A stretch of 64,000 bases of DNA from Limnephilus marmoratus (Eukaryota > Arthropoda > Insecta > Trichoptera > Limnephilidae). This document shows positions 40,816-51,129 of the stretch, in pieces. The notes beneath the pieces were generated by a model, which worked only from the letters and a program-made list of their open reading frames with translations, was not told the origin of the DNA and ran no database searches. The stretch is from positions 31,666,734 through 31,730,733 of the forward strand of contig OU862934.1 of NCBI GenBank assembly GCA_917880885.1, read 5' to 3'. Position 1 is the stretch's first letter. Each line of letters opens with the position of its first letter. Made by a program: the position numbers and the translations under genes.

Positions 40816-41161
40816 AACAGGTGTTTTCCAATCTTTGGCCTTAAAGAGTAACACGGTATCATCAGAAAAACTTATAATTTCCCCATCTATTTGGAGGTGA
40901 CACAGGTCATTAATATAATATATATAAGGAATAGGATGAACCACGTACGCTTCCTTGGGGAACTCCGTAGGATACTTGTTCTTTGTTACTACATGTGTTT
41001 CCTATTGAGGTATACTGTGTGCGATTTCTCATATAGCTTTCAATTAATTTGAGTACTGTTCCCGTGATTCCGAAGTTCTTTAGTTTATTGAATAGGTTTT
41101 GATGGTGAATTGTGTCAAACGCTTTTGCCAGATCTAAGAATATTCCAAGGCATTTTTTGCC

Positions 41162-41848
41162 CTAATCTATATTTGTTTTGAGAAAGTCTGTTACTGAAGC
41201 TATCGCATGTGAGGTACTCACATTTTCCCTGAATCCAAATTGATTGGGTGATAGTATTTTATTTTTGTTGAGAAAAGTTAATAGATTGTTTTTGATATGT
41301 TTCTCGAGTTTTGAAAGTGTGTTTAAAATTGTAATTGGTGTGTAGTTATTTATTTCTTCCTTGTTTCCATTTTTGTGGATTGGAATCACTTTGCCTGTTT
41401 TTAAAATTGTTGGGAAAATGCCTTCTTTAATGGACCAATTTAAAAGTATAGTTAGCGGGATATGAAGTGCGGAGTTTAATATTTTTAGTGTCATGGGTGC
41501 TATTCTGTCACTGCCTTGTGAGTTTGTATTTTTTAGGTCATTTATAAGTTTAAGTGTTTCTTTTTGGGTAATGAATGGTATATTGGTGGTGTGCGGATTT
41601 AGGAGTATCGTCGTTTGTCGTGATTTTACTTGCAAAAACCTTGCCTCCATTAGTGCAGTAATTATTAACGTAATTACATACTTTTTGTGGTTGACCTGAT
41701 GTTTTAATAATTCGTTATCTATTTTAATCTTACGCTTTTCTTTGTAGTTGTGTGAGATATTTCTTTTAAAATTTGCCATATTTTTTGGGGTCATTGTTGC
41801 ATTTAAATAATTTATTTTTATAATATATTTCTTTCGATATACGTGCAA
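41162..41848 (-). pseudogene. RT N-terminal fragment of LINE family D
   Basis: A 228-codon open piece with LINDLKNTNSQGSDRIAP, an ILNTLSKLEKHI segment in place of the usual NYRPI context, and NKILSPNQFGFRENVSTSHA. RT catalytic motifs lie downstream in other frames. Confidence 0.7.
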
Positions 41849-43534
41849 GCCGTGTGCATAAGTTCCGATATCCTTTATAGAAATTCATGAGATAGATATC
41901 ACATGGGTTTGATTTACATTGTTTGTGAAGTGTGTCTCTTTTGCTGAAACTTGTTAAAAGACCTTTTGGTATCCACGGTTTTAGAAATTTAAGTTTAATT
42001 AGAGAACTTTTTTCGGTGATGACAGTATTGTTATTAAATTCGTCTTGAATGCATTGCGTAAAAAGTGTCCATGCTCTATTAATTGTTTTATTTTCTACAA
42101 GTTCTTCCCATTTTTTACAATGCAGTGTGTCGTTTAGTTTTAAAAAATCAGTTTTATTGTATATTTTTGAGGTATTGGAATGTTTAACTTGTGAATTATT
42201 TATGGTGTTTATTTTTGGATAAGTGTGTAGTGGACAGTGATTGTTGAGTGATGAATTATGGATTGGTACGATCTTTTGTTTTTACATAATGTGGTCAATA
42301 CATGTTTGGTGGGTAGTAGGTTGATTTGATTGAAGTTACCTCTCGTGGGTTCATTTATGGTGCTAATGAGTCCATGAAACAATAAATGGTTTAAGTAGTC
42401 ATTACTTTAAGGATGCTTTTTATATTCTAAAATGTTTATAATCATATCTCCTATTAAGCAGATATTTTTTAGTTTTTTCATTTTGTTTAGTTTACTTTCT
42501 AGGGACCTCAGAAAGGAAAATATGTTTTTTATAGATGGTGATCGGTACATAGCTAAAACACAGATGTCATTATTTATGATTATTTCAGTACCATTTTACT
42601 CTGTGATATCTAGTTACGTTTTTATTGAGTGTAGATGTTTTTGTAGTAAATTATGATACCGTCATTTTGATTTTTAATGTTTTTTGAGTGGTAGACGTTA
42701 TAATTAGGTATTTGTATAGGTGTGAAGGATCTATCTAGCCAACATTCGGTGAAGATTATCACGTCAAATTCTGTATCCAATTGTTGAAGTATGACAGTAA
42801 AGTTGTCAAAATTTTTTGAGATAATGCGTTTGTTTTGATGGATTATTTTTTAACTGTGGAGCCATGATGAGTGTCATGTATTGGTTGGTTGTATACGGCT
42901 ATTAGATAGTAATTTAGATCATCTTTGTAATGTCGTCGGAGTGTTTAATATAAATATTTTTTCTTTTTCGGCTTTCCGCGCCATGACCTTTCCGTCTTTG
43001 GTCCAGACGAATGCATATCCCATTGTGATCTCTTGTTTTTTTTATGTTTTTCAGAGTAATTCTTTCAGATATGGCGACAAGATTTCACTTATATAAAATT
43101 TGGAGTTAGTTCCTGGGGATGTTTCGTACTTATGCTCACGTATTAAAGTACCTACCACTGTCCCACCCCGGTATAGGCAACTTATTGTCACCCCTTCGGA
43201 GTTCTCGCAAGAATCTATTTTTTTTTAATAAACGGCTCTATTTAAGTTAGCGAATCTAGACCTTCACGCAGGAGCTCACGTAGTTTGAGATTATTGAATC
43301 TAATTATGATTTTTGGAGGATCCATTTGTTTTGTTTGCGTTGACGTTGCAGATAGTCCCCCTGGCAGAACTTTAGAACTAGTTTGTTAAAGTCTGACGGC
43401 CTGCTTAATATCCTCCGGACTGACCTAGATAGCGGCTGATTCGGCTTACCTTACTATGTCGAATGTAGATTCGTATGCTTGCAGCCCTTATTTCAAGGTT
43501 TTTTTAGTAGTTTTTAGGTTTTTTCGTTCAGAGT

Positions 43535-43723
43535 TTATTTAAAAGTTTCGATATCCGTTATGATTGATTTTTCTGTGAGTTTGGATTGATTTATTTTGAC
43601 AATCAATTCATCGTATTTCTCACAAAGAAAGTATATGGTTTTTTGATGTTCTGCTGCTTTTATGTTCATTTTTGCAAGCATTTCCTTTTTTAAATCATCT
43701 ATTTTGATATCTATGTGCGACAT
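43535..43723 (-). pseudogene. ORF1 coiled-coil fragment of LINE family D
   Basis: 62 codons, Lys/Ile-rich with a heptad-like pattern (DIKIDDLKKEMLAKM). The FP25K-like remainder follows in other frames down to about 42,980. Its role would be RNA binding. Confidence 0.5.
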
Positions 43724-43754
43724 AAGGTTCTGTGTTATTTCTTCTAGTAAATCT

Positions 43755-44340
43755 GCTCCTGTTTAGGTATTACAGTAAATCACGCTTCAAACGAAAGAAT
43801 TTCGTAATAAAAACACCCTTTTCTGACTTACCTTCTTTACCTAGTTCACACGCCTTAATATCGGCATAACACTGGTTAGCAAAGTCCTCCCAGACCCCGT
43901 TTCCTACGTTGGCGCAAATAGGCTCATACTCATCATCGTCACACTCTGTAAAACAATTAGAGGCAGCCAGCGTAGAGGTCACCAGGTACACCAGGGTCAC
44001 CAGCACACCAACTGTACAAAGGTTTCATATTCATTACTTAAAACGAGAGACTTAATTAAATCAGCTTGATGGAACGACTCATCGACGATCCAACATAATA
44101 CTGCTTGCAGAATTATAGGAGCTAGGACTGAAGGACTGATTGGCCAGCCTGATGAGATACCGGGTTATTGGAGTCAGGATGCGGCTAATGGCCTCCGACA
44201 ACACAGTGTTGACTGCATCCTTCCAGCACCAAGCGCCACTCTTGAGTGAGCGCTGGGCCCGAGCTCACTCAAGACCACGCCCTGCAAAATAATAGTTTAT
44301 TTATTTTTCAATCATAATTATTATTCTCATTTATGTCTTG
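43755..44340 (-). repeat. paralogous block around Kazal gene 2 exon 2
   Basis: Counterpart of 8,025-8,640. It begins with the same GCTCCTGTTTAG as the gene 1 block, directly next to the 5' end of a different LINE. Confidence 0.85.
43832..44011 (-). CDS. Kazal gene 2, exon 2 (signal-peptide core and Kazal domain)
   Basis: A 180-base internal exon with acceptor CCTTTGTACAG and donor G|GTAAGT. It is phase 1 on both sides. It encodes VGVLVTLVYLVTSTLAA (signal-peptide core with an A-x-A-like cleavage area) then a Kazal domain with C-x3-C-x8-C-x14-C-x6-C, containing EPICANV and DFANQC. Exon 3 adds 14 residues and the sixth cysteine. The full product is 87 residues, small and secreted, and resembles vasotab-like Kazal peptides. 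The residue just before the second cysteine group is acidic (DDDEYE) while gene 1 has PNVFD, so the presumed reactive loop differs between paralogues. Confidence 0.8.
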
Positions 44341-44448
44341 TTTCTTTACTGTGTAAATATGTATAATTTTACGGGACGTGTGAGTTTTCACTATCCTCCC
44401 CACACCCTAAAATAAATAATAATAATTTTTATTATTAAAAATAGAGTT
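44341..44448. other. intron DNA, nothing recognised
   Basis: AT-rich, with AATAATAATAATTTTTATT near 44,420. No gene seen. Confidence 0.3.
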
Positions 44449-45290
44449 ATGTATTGTATTTGTTCGGTCAATACGATCAATTTTTATGTGGGTAACACAA
44501 TGTTTCCCACAAGGTTGACAAGTAACACCAGCTCATTGATAGATCACATTATCACAAATAGAAAAAATCTTCTTTCTGGGATAATTTCAAATATTGATGA
44601 CCATCATATACTTGCTTTACCCTTAGTGACCATAATATACTTACAATTTTTTTATTATGAAAATTCCCTGAAAAAATTCTTCAATAACAGGTCCCCAAAC
44701 AATCTCTCAAACCAAAATAAATCATCAAAAATTAAATACGTCACTTAAAACTTGTAAATTTACAAAATTAACTAAAGTAAAAACTAATAAAGGAGACAAA
44801 AGACTGAACAATACTCAGTTTGGTGCCCAACTTGATTCACTTGTTAAACAATGAAATACCATATTTAAACTTTTGAAACAAAATCAAGGAAGTATTCCTT
44901 TGACAAAAGAAAAAAATTAAGCTAGAAATACTAACACAAATTATACAAGATATATTAATTCTAAATATTATACAAAATTGCTAAATGAAAACATGAATAA
45001 GCCACAGCGAACCCGGAAAACAATCAATTCCATTCTATCAAATAGCTCGCGAAACCAAAAAATAGCTTGTAAATTTCTAGTCATAAATTACGAAGAAGTA
45101 AATGGACCAAAGGAGATTGGCACTGCATTTAACGCATTTTTTCTCTCGGTTGGGGAAAATTTAGCATCAGTAATAAAAACTTCAAAACTGATGTAAACCC
45201 GATCTACATGAAACTTCAAGCAAAACAATCGTTTAGACAAATAAAAATGAAATTCTACCTATCAAATTCGATCCTAATTCGACGTACTTA
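44449..45290 (+). mobile_element. LINE family B relic, EN end and linker
   Basis: Endonuclease end (NTSSLIDHIITNRKN at 44,527; DDHHILALPLV at 44,596), then linker RTRKTINSILSNSSRNQK at 45,010 and NGPKEIGTAFNAFFLSVGEN at 45,100. The part from 44,938 is about 90 percent identical to 13,094-13,440. It could be the same insertion carried in both intron 1 copies since the gene duplication. Confidence 0.7.
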
Positions 45291-45857
45291 CAAAAATATT
45301 ACCTACCCATTCACCCAGTCTCCGGGAGAAGAATTGTCCCGAACCTTCAGTACAATTTCTACCGCGCTACAAGACGTACATGGTCTTATGCAACGAGCAA
45401 GAGTTTTCATGGTGATAATGGGCAAAGCAGATTTTTATGTTGTGCGGTTTGTGCAACATCCATCGGGAGAAAGAGAAGATACCAGTTCATAAGGTAGGAC
45501 TCTCCAAGTTCATTTTCCGTTCACTATTTCCTTCCAGAGCTTCCACATAATTCACGCGGCCCAAAATCGCCGTAAGTTTTCATGAGCTATCGAAACAAAC
45601 TGTTTTGTACAAATGTGTTCCAGGGAATCCAGCAAAATAAAAAAATCAGAGTAATGCTTTAAAATAATATGTTTAAGTACGTATAAGGATGAAACTGTAT
45701 AAATTTAAAGGTGCAATATTACTTGTAACGGTTGATTTTTTTAACTCTCTATGATAAACTCAATAATCCGCAATAAATCACAACAAAAACTAATTTCTCG
45801 GTGCGCCTTAGTAACTATTGCCAATCATAATAGTTGATGTTAATCTGAACTGTGCAA
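45291..45857. other. intron DNA, unassigned
   Basis: The frame 45,208-45,492 stays open beyond the LINE part (TYPFTQSPGEELSRTF...) but I recognise no domain in it. The rest is AT-rich. Confidence 0.3.
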
Positions 45858-46040
45858 GGTTATCGTGGATCTCCTGTAAACAGCTAGCATTATCTAGCAA
45901 GTGGTCGAAGTGACCAAAGTCAGTGTTTTGTCGGGTCGGGAACAAATAAAAAGTATTGTAACATGTGCTTGTGAATAAACGAAAAGAATTCCGCCATCGA
46001 AGCCAGATGTTTTCCTTGAAGTCCTTCTGCCAAATTTTTG
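45858..46040 (+). repeat. R175 repeat, copy 2
   Basis: GTGGATCTCCTGTAAACAGC, CTAGCAAGTGGTCGAAGTGA, GTCGGGTCGGGAAC, GAATAAACGA, GAAGTCCTTCTGCCAAA. Nearly the same as copies 3 and 4. GTGGTC/GACCA could form a small hairpin and AATAAA is present. Confidence 0.8.
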
Positions 46041-46438
46041 GTTTATTTTAATTTTTGGTTAGGTTCCCGGACCCGTTAAATTTAGATAGTTACACATCTT
46101 GTAAAATTTTTAGTATATTTTGTGTAAATTTAGGAATTTGTAGTTTTGATTTTTAATTTTAAAAAAACTTGTTGTATTTTTTCATTCCCCGCCGGGCAGT
46201 ATGTTCAAAAAGTGAAGGCTACTGCCATCTAGCAGCGTATTTTTGTAGTTTCTTGTTTTTGATAACAGATTACAGATTAGCGACGTAAGGCGCACTGTTT
46301 TAAGTGCTAGACGATAAAGCAGATTTCTGATATCTGTGTTGTATTTATAATTTGACAATGGTGGTTTGTTTTTATTTTTGTTGGTGTTGGAAAATGTTAT
46401 TTATAAATAGCCTGCGTTTCTAGTTAAAAACTCTCTCA
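46041..46438. other. spacer between R175 copies
   Basis: AT-rich with a GC-richer piece (TTCCCGGACCCG near 46,065). No gene seen. Confidence 0.3.
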
Positions 46439-46612
46439 AATCGTGGATCTCCTGTAATCAGCTAGCATTATCTCTAACAAGTGGTCGAAGTGACCAAAGT
46501 CAGTGTTTTGTTCGGGTCTGGAACAAAAAAAAGTATTGTAATGTGCTTGTAAATAAACGAGAAGAATTCCGCCATTAAAACCAGATGTTTTCCTTGAAGT
46601 CCTTCTGCCAAA
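46439..46612 (+). repeat. R175 repeat, copy 3
   Basis: Same word order as copy 2 with small indels (a short extra in TCTCTAACAAG). Confidence 0.8.
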
Positions 46613-46788
46613 TACCAATTTATAACATGGTCCTTCTAGCCGCATAGTCCTTACGAGCGGATGAAGGCATCAAAGTAAATACCAAAATGAACCAGCGAAC
46701 TATCCAAAAAACCAGAAGGATGAAAAGATGAAGATCAAGAACAACGAAAACAAACCATAAGTATCCCTGCTATCCCTGCATTCTCAAT
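46613..46788. other. spacer between R175 copies
   Basis: About 175 bases, purine-rich near 46,680-46,760. No gene seen. Confidence 0.3.
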
Positions 46789-46963
46789 TCGTGGATCTCC
46801 TGTAAACAGCTAGCATTATCTAGCAAGTGGTCGAAGTGACCAAAGTCAGTGTTTTGTCGGGTTGGGAACAAATAAAAATTATTTTAACATGTGCTTGTGA
46901 ATAAACGAGAAGAATTCCGCCATTGAAGTCAGATGTTTTCCTTGAAGTCCTTCTGCCAAATAT
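46789..46963 (+). repeat. R175 repeat, copy 4
   Basis: Nearly identical to copy 2 and directly upstream of the Penelope-type GIY-YIG fragment. That position may mean R175 is part of that element, or it is chance. Confidence 0.8.
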
Positions 46964-47033
46964 TTTTAAGTTTAAAAATTAATTTTACAAACTTAAAAAT
47001 TACATTGTAAATAATAAAGATAGAGATTCCAAA

Positions 47034-47369
47034 ATGATAAAATCTGGAATTTATAAATTGAAATGTAATGATTGTGATTTCTTTTATATAGGTAAAACTT
47101 CGAGAAACTTTGAAATAAGGATTAAAGAGCATAATATGAAAGCTTTAAATAATAATAGTTTCTCGGAGTTTGCCAACCATTTAATAGAAACTAGTCATGC
47201 CTTTAATTTTAACAGTGGAATAGAATTAATTCATTGTAATGTCAATGGCATACAGTTGGATAAATTAGAAATTTTAGAGATTAGAAAGAGTGTTAATGCA
47301 AATTTAAATATTATTAATAATCAAAAATTGTTTTTAAATGACCCAGTATTAAATCTATTCCCCTTTTAA
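47034..47369 (+). CDS. Penelope-like element GIY-YIG endonuclease domain
   Basis: A 111-codon open frame with the GIY-YIG pattern SGIYKLKCNDCDFFYIGKTS at about residues 4-23, then R..IRIKEH (catalytic-type Arg) near 29-35 and FANHLIETSHAF near 48. The Cys pair between GIY and YIG and the KEH motif are typical of Penelope-like retroelements, whose protein ends with this nuclease after the RT. No Penelope RT precedes it, so it is a 5'-truncated fragment. The frame and stop at 47,367 look native. Confidence 0.75.
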   Translation: MIKSGIYKLKCNDCDFFYIGKTSRNFEIRIKEHNMKALNNNSFSEFANHLIETSHAFNFNSGIELIHCNVNGIQLDKLEILEIRKSVNANLNIINNQKLFLNDPVLNLFPF

Positions 47370-47494
47370 AATTTTTAATTGTTCTATATTGCCCCTCGTC
47401 CCTTAAACATTATTTTCTTTCTAATTTTATTATTGTTTATGTCGATTATTTTTCTCTATTACCTACGTATGTCTATTTTTAAAATTAGTTCTAT

Positions 47495-47541
47495 CAAAAC
47501 CCTGAAGAAGTCAGCTTTGCTGACGAAACATGTCGGTTTTG
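47495..47541 (+). ncRNA. hammerhead-like motif after the Penelope fragment
   Basis: CAAAACC (stem I) - CTGAAGA (core, N7 is A) - one extra A - GTCAGC/GCTGAC (stem II, 6 pairs, TTT loop) - GAAAC AT GTC (minimal stem III and cleavage triplet) - GGTTTTG (stem I, 7 pairs). This is the order of a type I hammerhead ribozyme, which known Penelope-like elements carry. The extra A between core and stem II departs from the consensus and may lower or abolish activity. Confidence 0.55.
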
Positions 47542-49228
47542 TAAACAAAAAAAGTGGTAAAAACGAAGTAATTTATTAATTTAAATCAAAATGGTGCCAC
47601 AAAATAAGTTTGCTGTGTTAACCTGTCAAGAGCCAGGGTTTTTTGGAAAACTTTTTGGAAATTACCTTAAGAACAAGAATGGAGGAAGCTATTCTGACTT
47701 TTTCCTTAGTACAGTTTCTTTATACAAAAAATTTAAAATCGCATCCAAATTATTTGAATCAATATTCTTTTTTGAAATTTGATCCGCCCGCATATACGCG
47801 TTCCTGGCCTGTCACAGGTTAAAAGAAGTAAATATATTTTGTTTGTACCTTGTAAAGAAAAATTTAATTAATTAAAGATAAAGTTACTATTTAAGTACTC
47901 TTAACGTTACATGCCCCCTAATTCCTATTAATTTGCTTAACTGTTAGAAATAGATGTACCTCGGTTATATCCTTTGAACTTTCCGTATATTTTGAATAAA
48001 TAATGTTTTTACATTCCTGAGTTACATTTTAGCATTTAAAAAAAAATCACTTAAGGTTCCGAAGTAAGCTTGCAAAAAGAAGATGTTTTTAAAAATACAC
48101 ATACACGGAAGGAGCGCGCTAATACAAAAAAAATAATTATAATTAAGAGACTTAAGGGCCCGCAACCCGGATTTGTACCGATTTATTACATATTTCCCTT
48201 AAACACGGTAAGTTTTATAGCTCTTAAAAAATATAAGTTATTCTTGGAGATAATATTATCTAGACTTTGCCCGCGCCGAAACGCAAATTATATAAAATTT
48301 CCTCGAGAGAAAAAAATCGCAAGGAATGCTCCAAAAATTATTATTAACACGTTTGTTTCAGTTATTTTACAGGTTATATGTATGAAAAAAATCACAGTGT
48401 TTCTTTAAATGCTGTTTAAGATAATGCCCGCAAGATTTTTACAACAGAAAACATTCGTTACAATACCTATCGACGATATTTTTAAATGTCCGGCATAGCA
48501 CTTAATACGCATCTTTAAGGTAGGGATTATGGTAATGATTTTTATTAAATTTTGGTTTGTGGAAGAATGTTGTATGATGCCATTTATCAAAATCACGGCG
48601 CACTGTTTAATTTATGGGAATAAATGGAGAAAACGTTAGTCCTATGGTTTCAACCACAAAGTATTCAAAGCCAAGAAGCTGAAGAGTGCAGGAAAGTAGA
48701 ATTTGTTCAGAAAAAAAATGTTAAGGCTGCTTTTTAGCTGTTGAGATAGTTTGGCGGAATAATGTTAATCTCAATAATGTTGATCTCAAGACAAAATCTA
48801 GAACTTGAATGGTGTCATTTATTCATATCGTTTTTGGCTTTTTAAGCTCAAAAACATAAGGAATAACGTTGTAAATTAAATTGTTTACATCCAACATTAT
48901 TCCACAAATTCAGCGTAAATTCTAGTGACAAACTATGATTTAATTGCCTTACTAGACAATTTTTCAAATAAAACTCTTAAGAATTATATGTTTTGTGTAT
49001 TTTAAATATAAAATGTTGTGAAACTTAACTGATTTCGCTTTTTCAATTGTTCTCGGAACTAGAATATTGTTGAATACAACATTTTTCCGGGCAAGGCAAG
49101 GGCTCAATTTTCGGAGCAACTTGGTGATTTTTTTTCTATAAAGGAAATTTCGTAATGTAATCTTTTATTTTTTTATGTACTTATTTACTATAGATACAAA
49201 AGAAAGTACAAATTACATTTTAGGAAGC
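47542..49228. other. intron DNA, nothing recognised
   Basis: AT-rich, with several short open frames that lack known motifs (such as 47,591-47,782 and 48,070-48,408). I see no terminal repeats or tRNA-like sequence. Confidence 0.3.
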
Positions 49229-49273
49229 TTTGTCTGTCCAACTAGGAAAGTTTCCCGTTCCAGGACAGACAAA
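49229..49273. other. recurrent hairpin, copy 2
   Basis: TTTGTCTGTCC pairs perfectly with GGACAGACAAA across a loop with AACTAGGAAAGTTTCCCG. Related in loop sequence and length to 11,157-11,202, where both strands of the stem differ in step. Confidence 0.6.
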
Positions 49274-49804
49274 TTGACATGTTTAGTTCATATTATAAAT
49301 GACATAATTACATACTTAACAAAACAAAAAATATGTAAAACAACATATAATATATTTAGATTTCCAGTGTATGCGATAAGTAGGTAAGTTAGTATTATTG
49401 AACCAAGTAGGTACCTGACAACAAGTTGGAGGAATTACAATGAGATTTACAATATAAAGAAATGAAGTTATGTGTTTAGTTGTGTGAACTTAAAATACAT
49501 AGTACACTTATAAGAGAAACAACATTAAAATTTACAAACTCACATATAATTTATGTATGTAATAATATATATGTTGTTTTTTTTATATTTATTTATGCGC
49601 TGTAACTACAATGTTCAAACATGATTATTTTTGCTGATTTTAAAATATTTTTTCAGTACATTGTCATATTATGTTATACCATAATACGAATATACACCGC
49701 GCTCATGTCTTGAGCAAAAGATGCTAAAATATGCAAACAATAACTATAAATGTAGATAGAACTCTGAATATAAATAAATAATATCTGATTTAGTGCTACC
49801 TTAG
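49274..49804. other. AT-rich repeat-like DNA, left flank of the LTR element
   Basis: Weakly similar in style to the region after 11,203. CTTAG at 49,800-49,804 is the left target duplicate of the LTR element. Confidence 0.4.
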
Positions 49805-50329
49805 TGTATGAGACCACTTTTCTGTTCCATACAAATACTATAAACAATAGGGCGCTGGACTCCGATCGTCAATTCGGTTTCGGGAGGTAATAATAACTCA
49901 GAAGTTTCTTGGATAATGACATAAAGTATTTATTTTCAGACGGTTTTTATACTAAATTTTGCGTACACCTGCTTTGAAGAAAAACGTAAACATGTTTTCA
50001 TTTCTGCATCTGTTGTTTATCTTAATTACTCCAGGTGTTTGAGGCAGGTGTCCTGTGTGCTCTATTTCGTTTGAATAACAAACTAGTTTAGACATGAAGT
50101 GTTTTTCTTGCATGGGTTGACCTCATTTCACACCTGTTGTTTGTGATAATGCGAGGTGTTTTGGTTTTGAATAACACGTGCAGTCGCAAGAATTGACTTG
50201 TCGATAAATTGTTTACTCTTCTCTGAACAGGTGGTAGGCAGTACTATTTTAAAGGAACACGTGCGGCGACAAGCTGTGATTTTTCACGTAAACAAGATCT
50301 GGCAAATGCTTCAAGAGACGTCTGTTACA
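49805..50329 (-). repeat. 3' LTR of the BEL/Pao-type element
   Basis: 525 bp, begins TGTATGAGACC and ends GTCTGTTACA on the plus strand (TGTAACAGAC...CTCATACA on the coding strand). One T/A difference from the other LTR, near 49,970. Confidence 0.9.
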
Positions 50330-50339
50330 TTCTCCTCCC
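50330..50339 (-). other. polypurine tract
   Basis: GGGAGGAGAA on the coding strand, directly against the 3' LTR, the expected place for plus-strand priming. Confidence 0.75.
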
Positions 50340-50399
50340 GGTGTAATCCGTTGATTGCACCAAGCTAATCTGTCGGACGCACTCTTGATGCAGGTATCT

Positions 50400-51083
50400 T
50401 TATGTGTCCTTGTGAAGAAGAGGGGAAGATGACTCAGCATGTGTAGGAGCTGGTAAGCTGACGGCGATTTGGACGGCTGGTCCTAGGTACACATCGGAAC
50501 CATTCTGAATTCGAACAGTTCTGACTTGTCCGTTGGCTGCGGTTATCGACTCGATGACGCGGCCGCGAGGCTTGTGATTTCGAGGTAGTGCATGATCCAT
50601 TGTTACATGGATTAGTGGTCTGATGTTCGCTGCGAATTGAGCTTCGATTAAGGTAGTCAGAAGAGTTTCCTCTTTAGGTGCTCGTTCTTTGAGCGTGCCG
50701 TTCAGTGCCCGTTTCACCGACCGCACCAGTCTTTTCCATACTCCTCCCATGTGCGCCGTCATTGGTGGTATAAATCTTCATTCGATGCCCTGGATGGTCA
50801 TGGCATCAAGTAGTAACCTCAAGGCGTTTCTCATCTCGGCTTCGGCTCCATTGAAATTAGTCCCGTTGTCTGAGTGCATGTTTACGGGCTGTCCCCTTCG
50901 TGCTGTCGTTCGTTGTATGGCCATAATAGCAGAGTCAGCGATTAGAGAAGCAAGTGAAGATAGCGGCTTAGCGTTTTCTTGATATCTGCTAACTGTGATA
51001 GCTATGGGTCCGAAGTAGTCTAGCCCGCAGTGTGTAAAAGGGCGAGTGTGGTGTATCAGTCGATTTAGCGGCAATGCTCCCAT
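50400..51083 (-). pseudogene. integrase of the BEL/Pao-type element, broken
   Basis: 51,083-50,778 encodes the integrase core: HCGLDYFGPI, DSAIMAIQRTTARRG and SDNGTNFNGAEAEM (second catalytic Asp in SDNGTNF). 50,762-50,400 encodes the region around the third catalytic residue (TAHMGGVWKRLVRSVKRAL; BEL elements normally have an HMGG.WE-like site, here K replaces E) and the DUF5641-like tail (PRNHKPRGRVIES, GQVRTVRIQNGS). The first catalytic Asp (LDYFGP) is present. Stops separate the parts. Confidence 0.75.
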
Positions 51084-51129
51084 TAGGGGTTGACATAAGA
51101 CTGATGTAGTGGGGCCTCACTTTTAGTGT

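Larger units (their letters stand above)
40816..43740 (-). mobile_element. LINE family D with FP25K-like ORF1, 3'-truncated
   Basis: On the minus strand: ORF1 coiled coil (43,723-43,535) and its C-terminal domain (PKIIIRFNNLKLRELL near 43,310, then a WTKDGKVM.RK stretch near 43,000), endonuclease (NIRSISKNFDNFTVI near 42,850; DVIIFTECWLDRSF near 42,760), linker, then RT (41,848-41,162: ITQKETLKLINDLKNT, NKILSPNQFGFRENVSTSHA; then FLDLAKAFDTIHH near 41,120, GVPQGS near 40,970, FSDDTVLLFKAKDW near 40,850). It stops at 40,816 against R175, so unlike normal LINE copies it is shortened at the 3' side, probably by rearrangement. Many stops. Confidence 0.75.

Noticed and set aside
47591..47782. 63-codon frame after the Penelope fragment
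   Set aside because: No similarity recognised, not longer than expected by chance in this composition, and no splice or promoter context.
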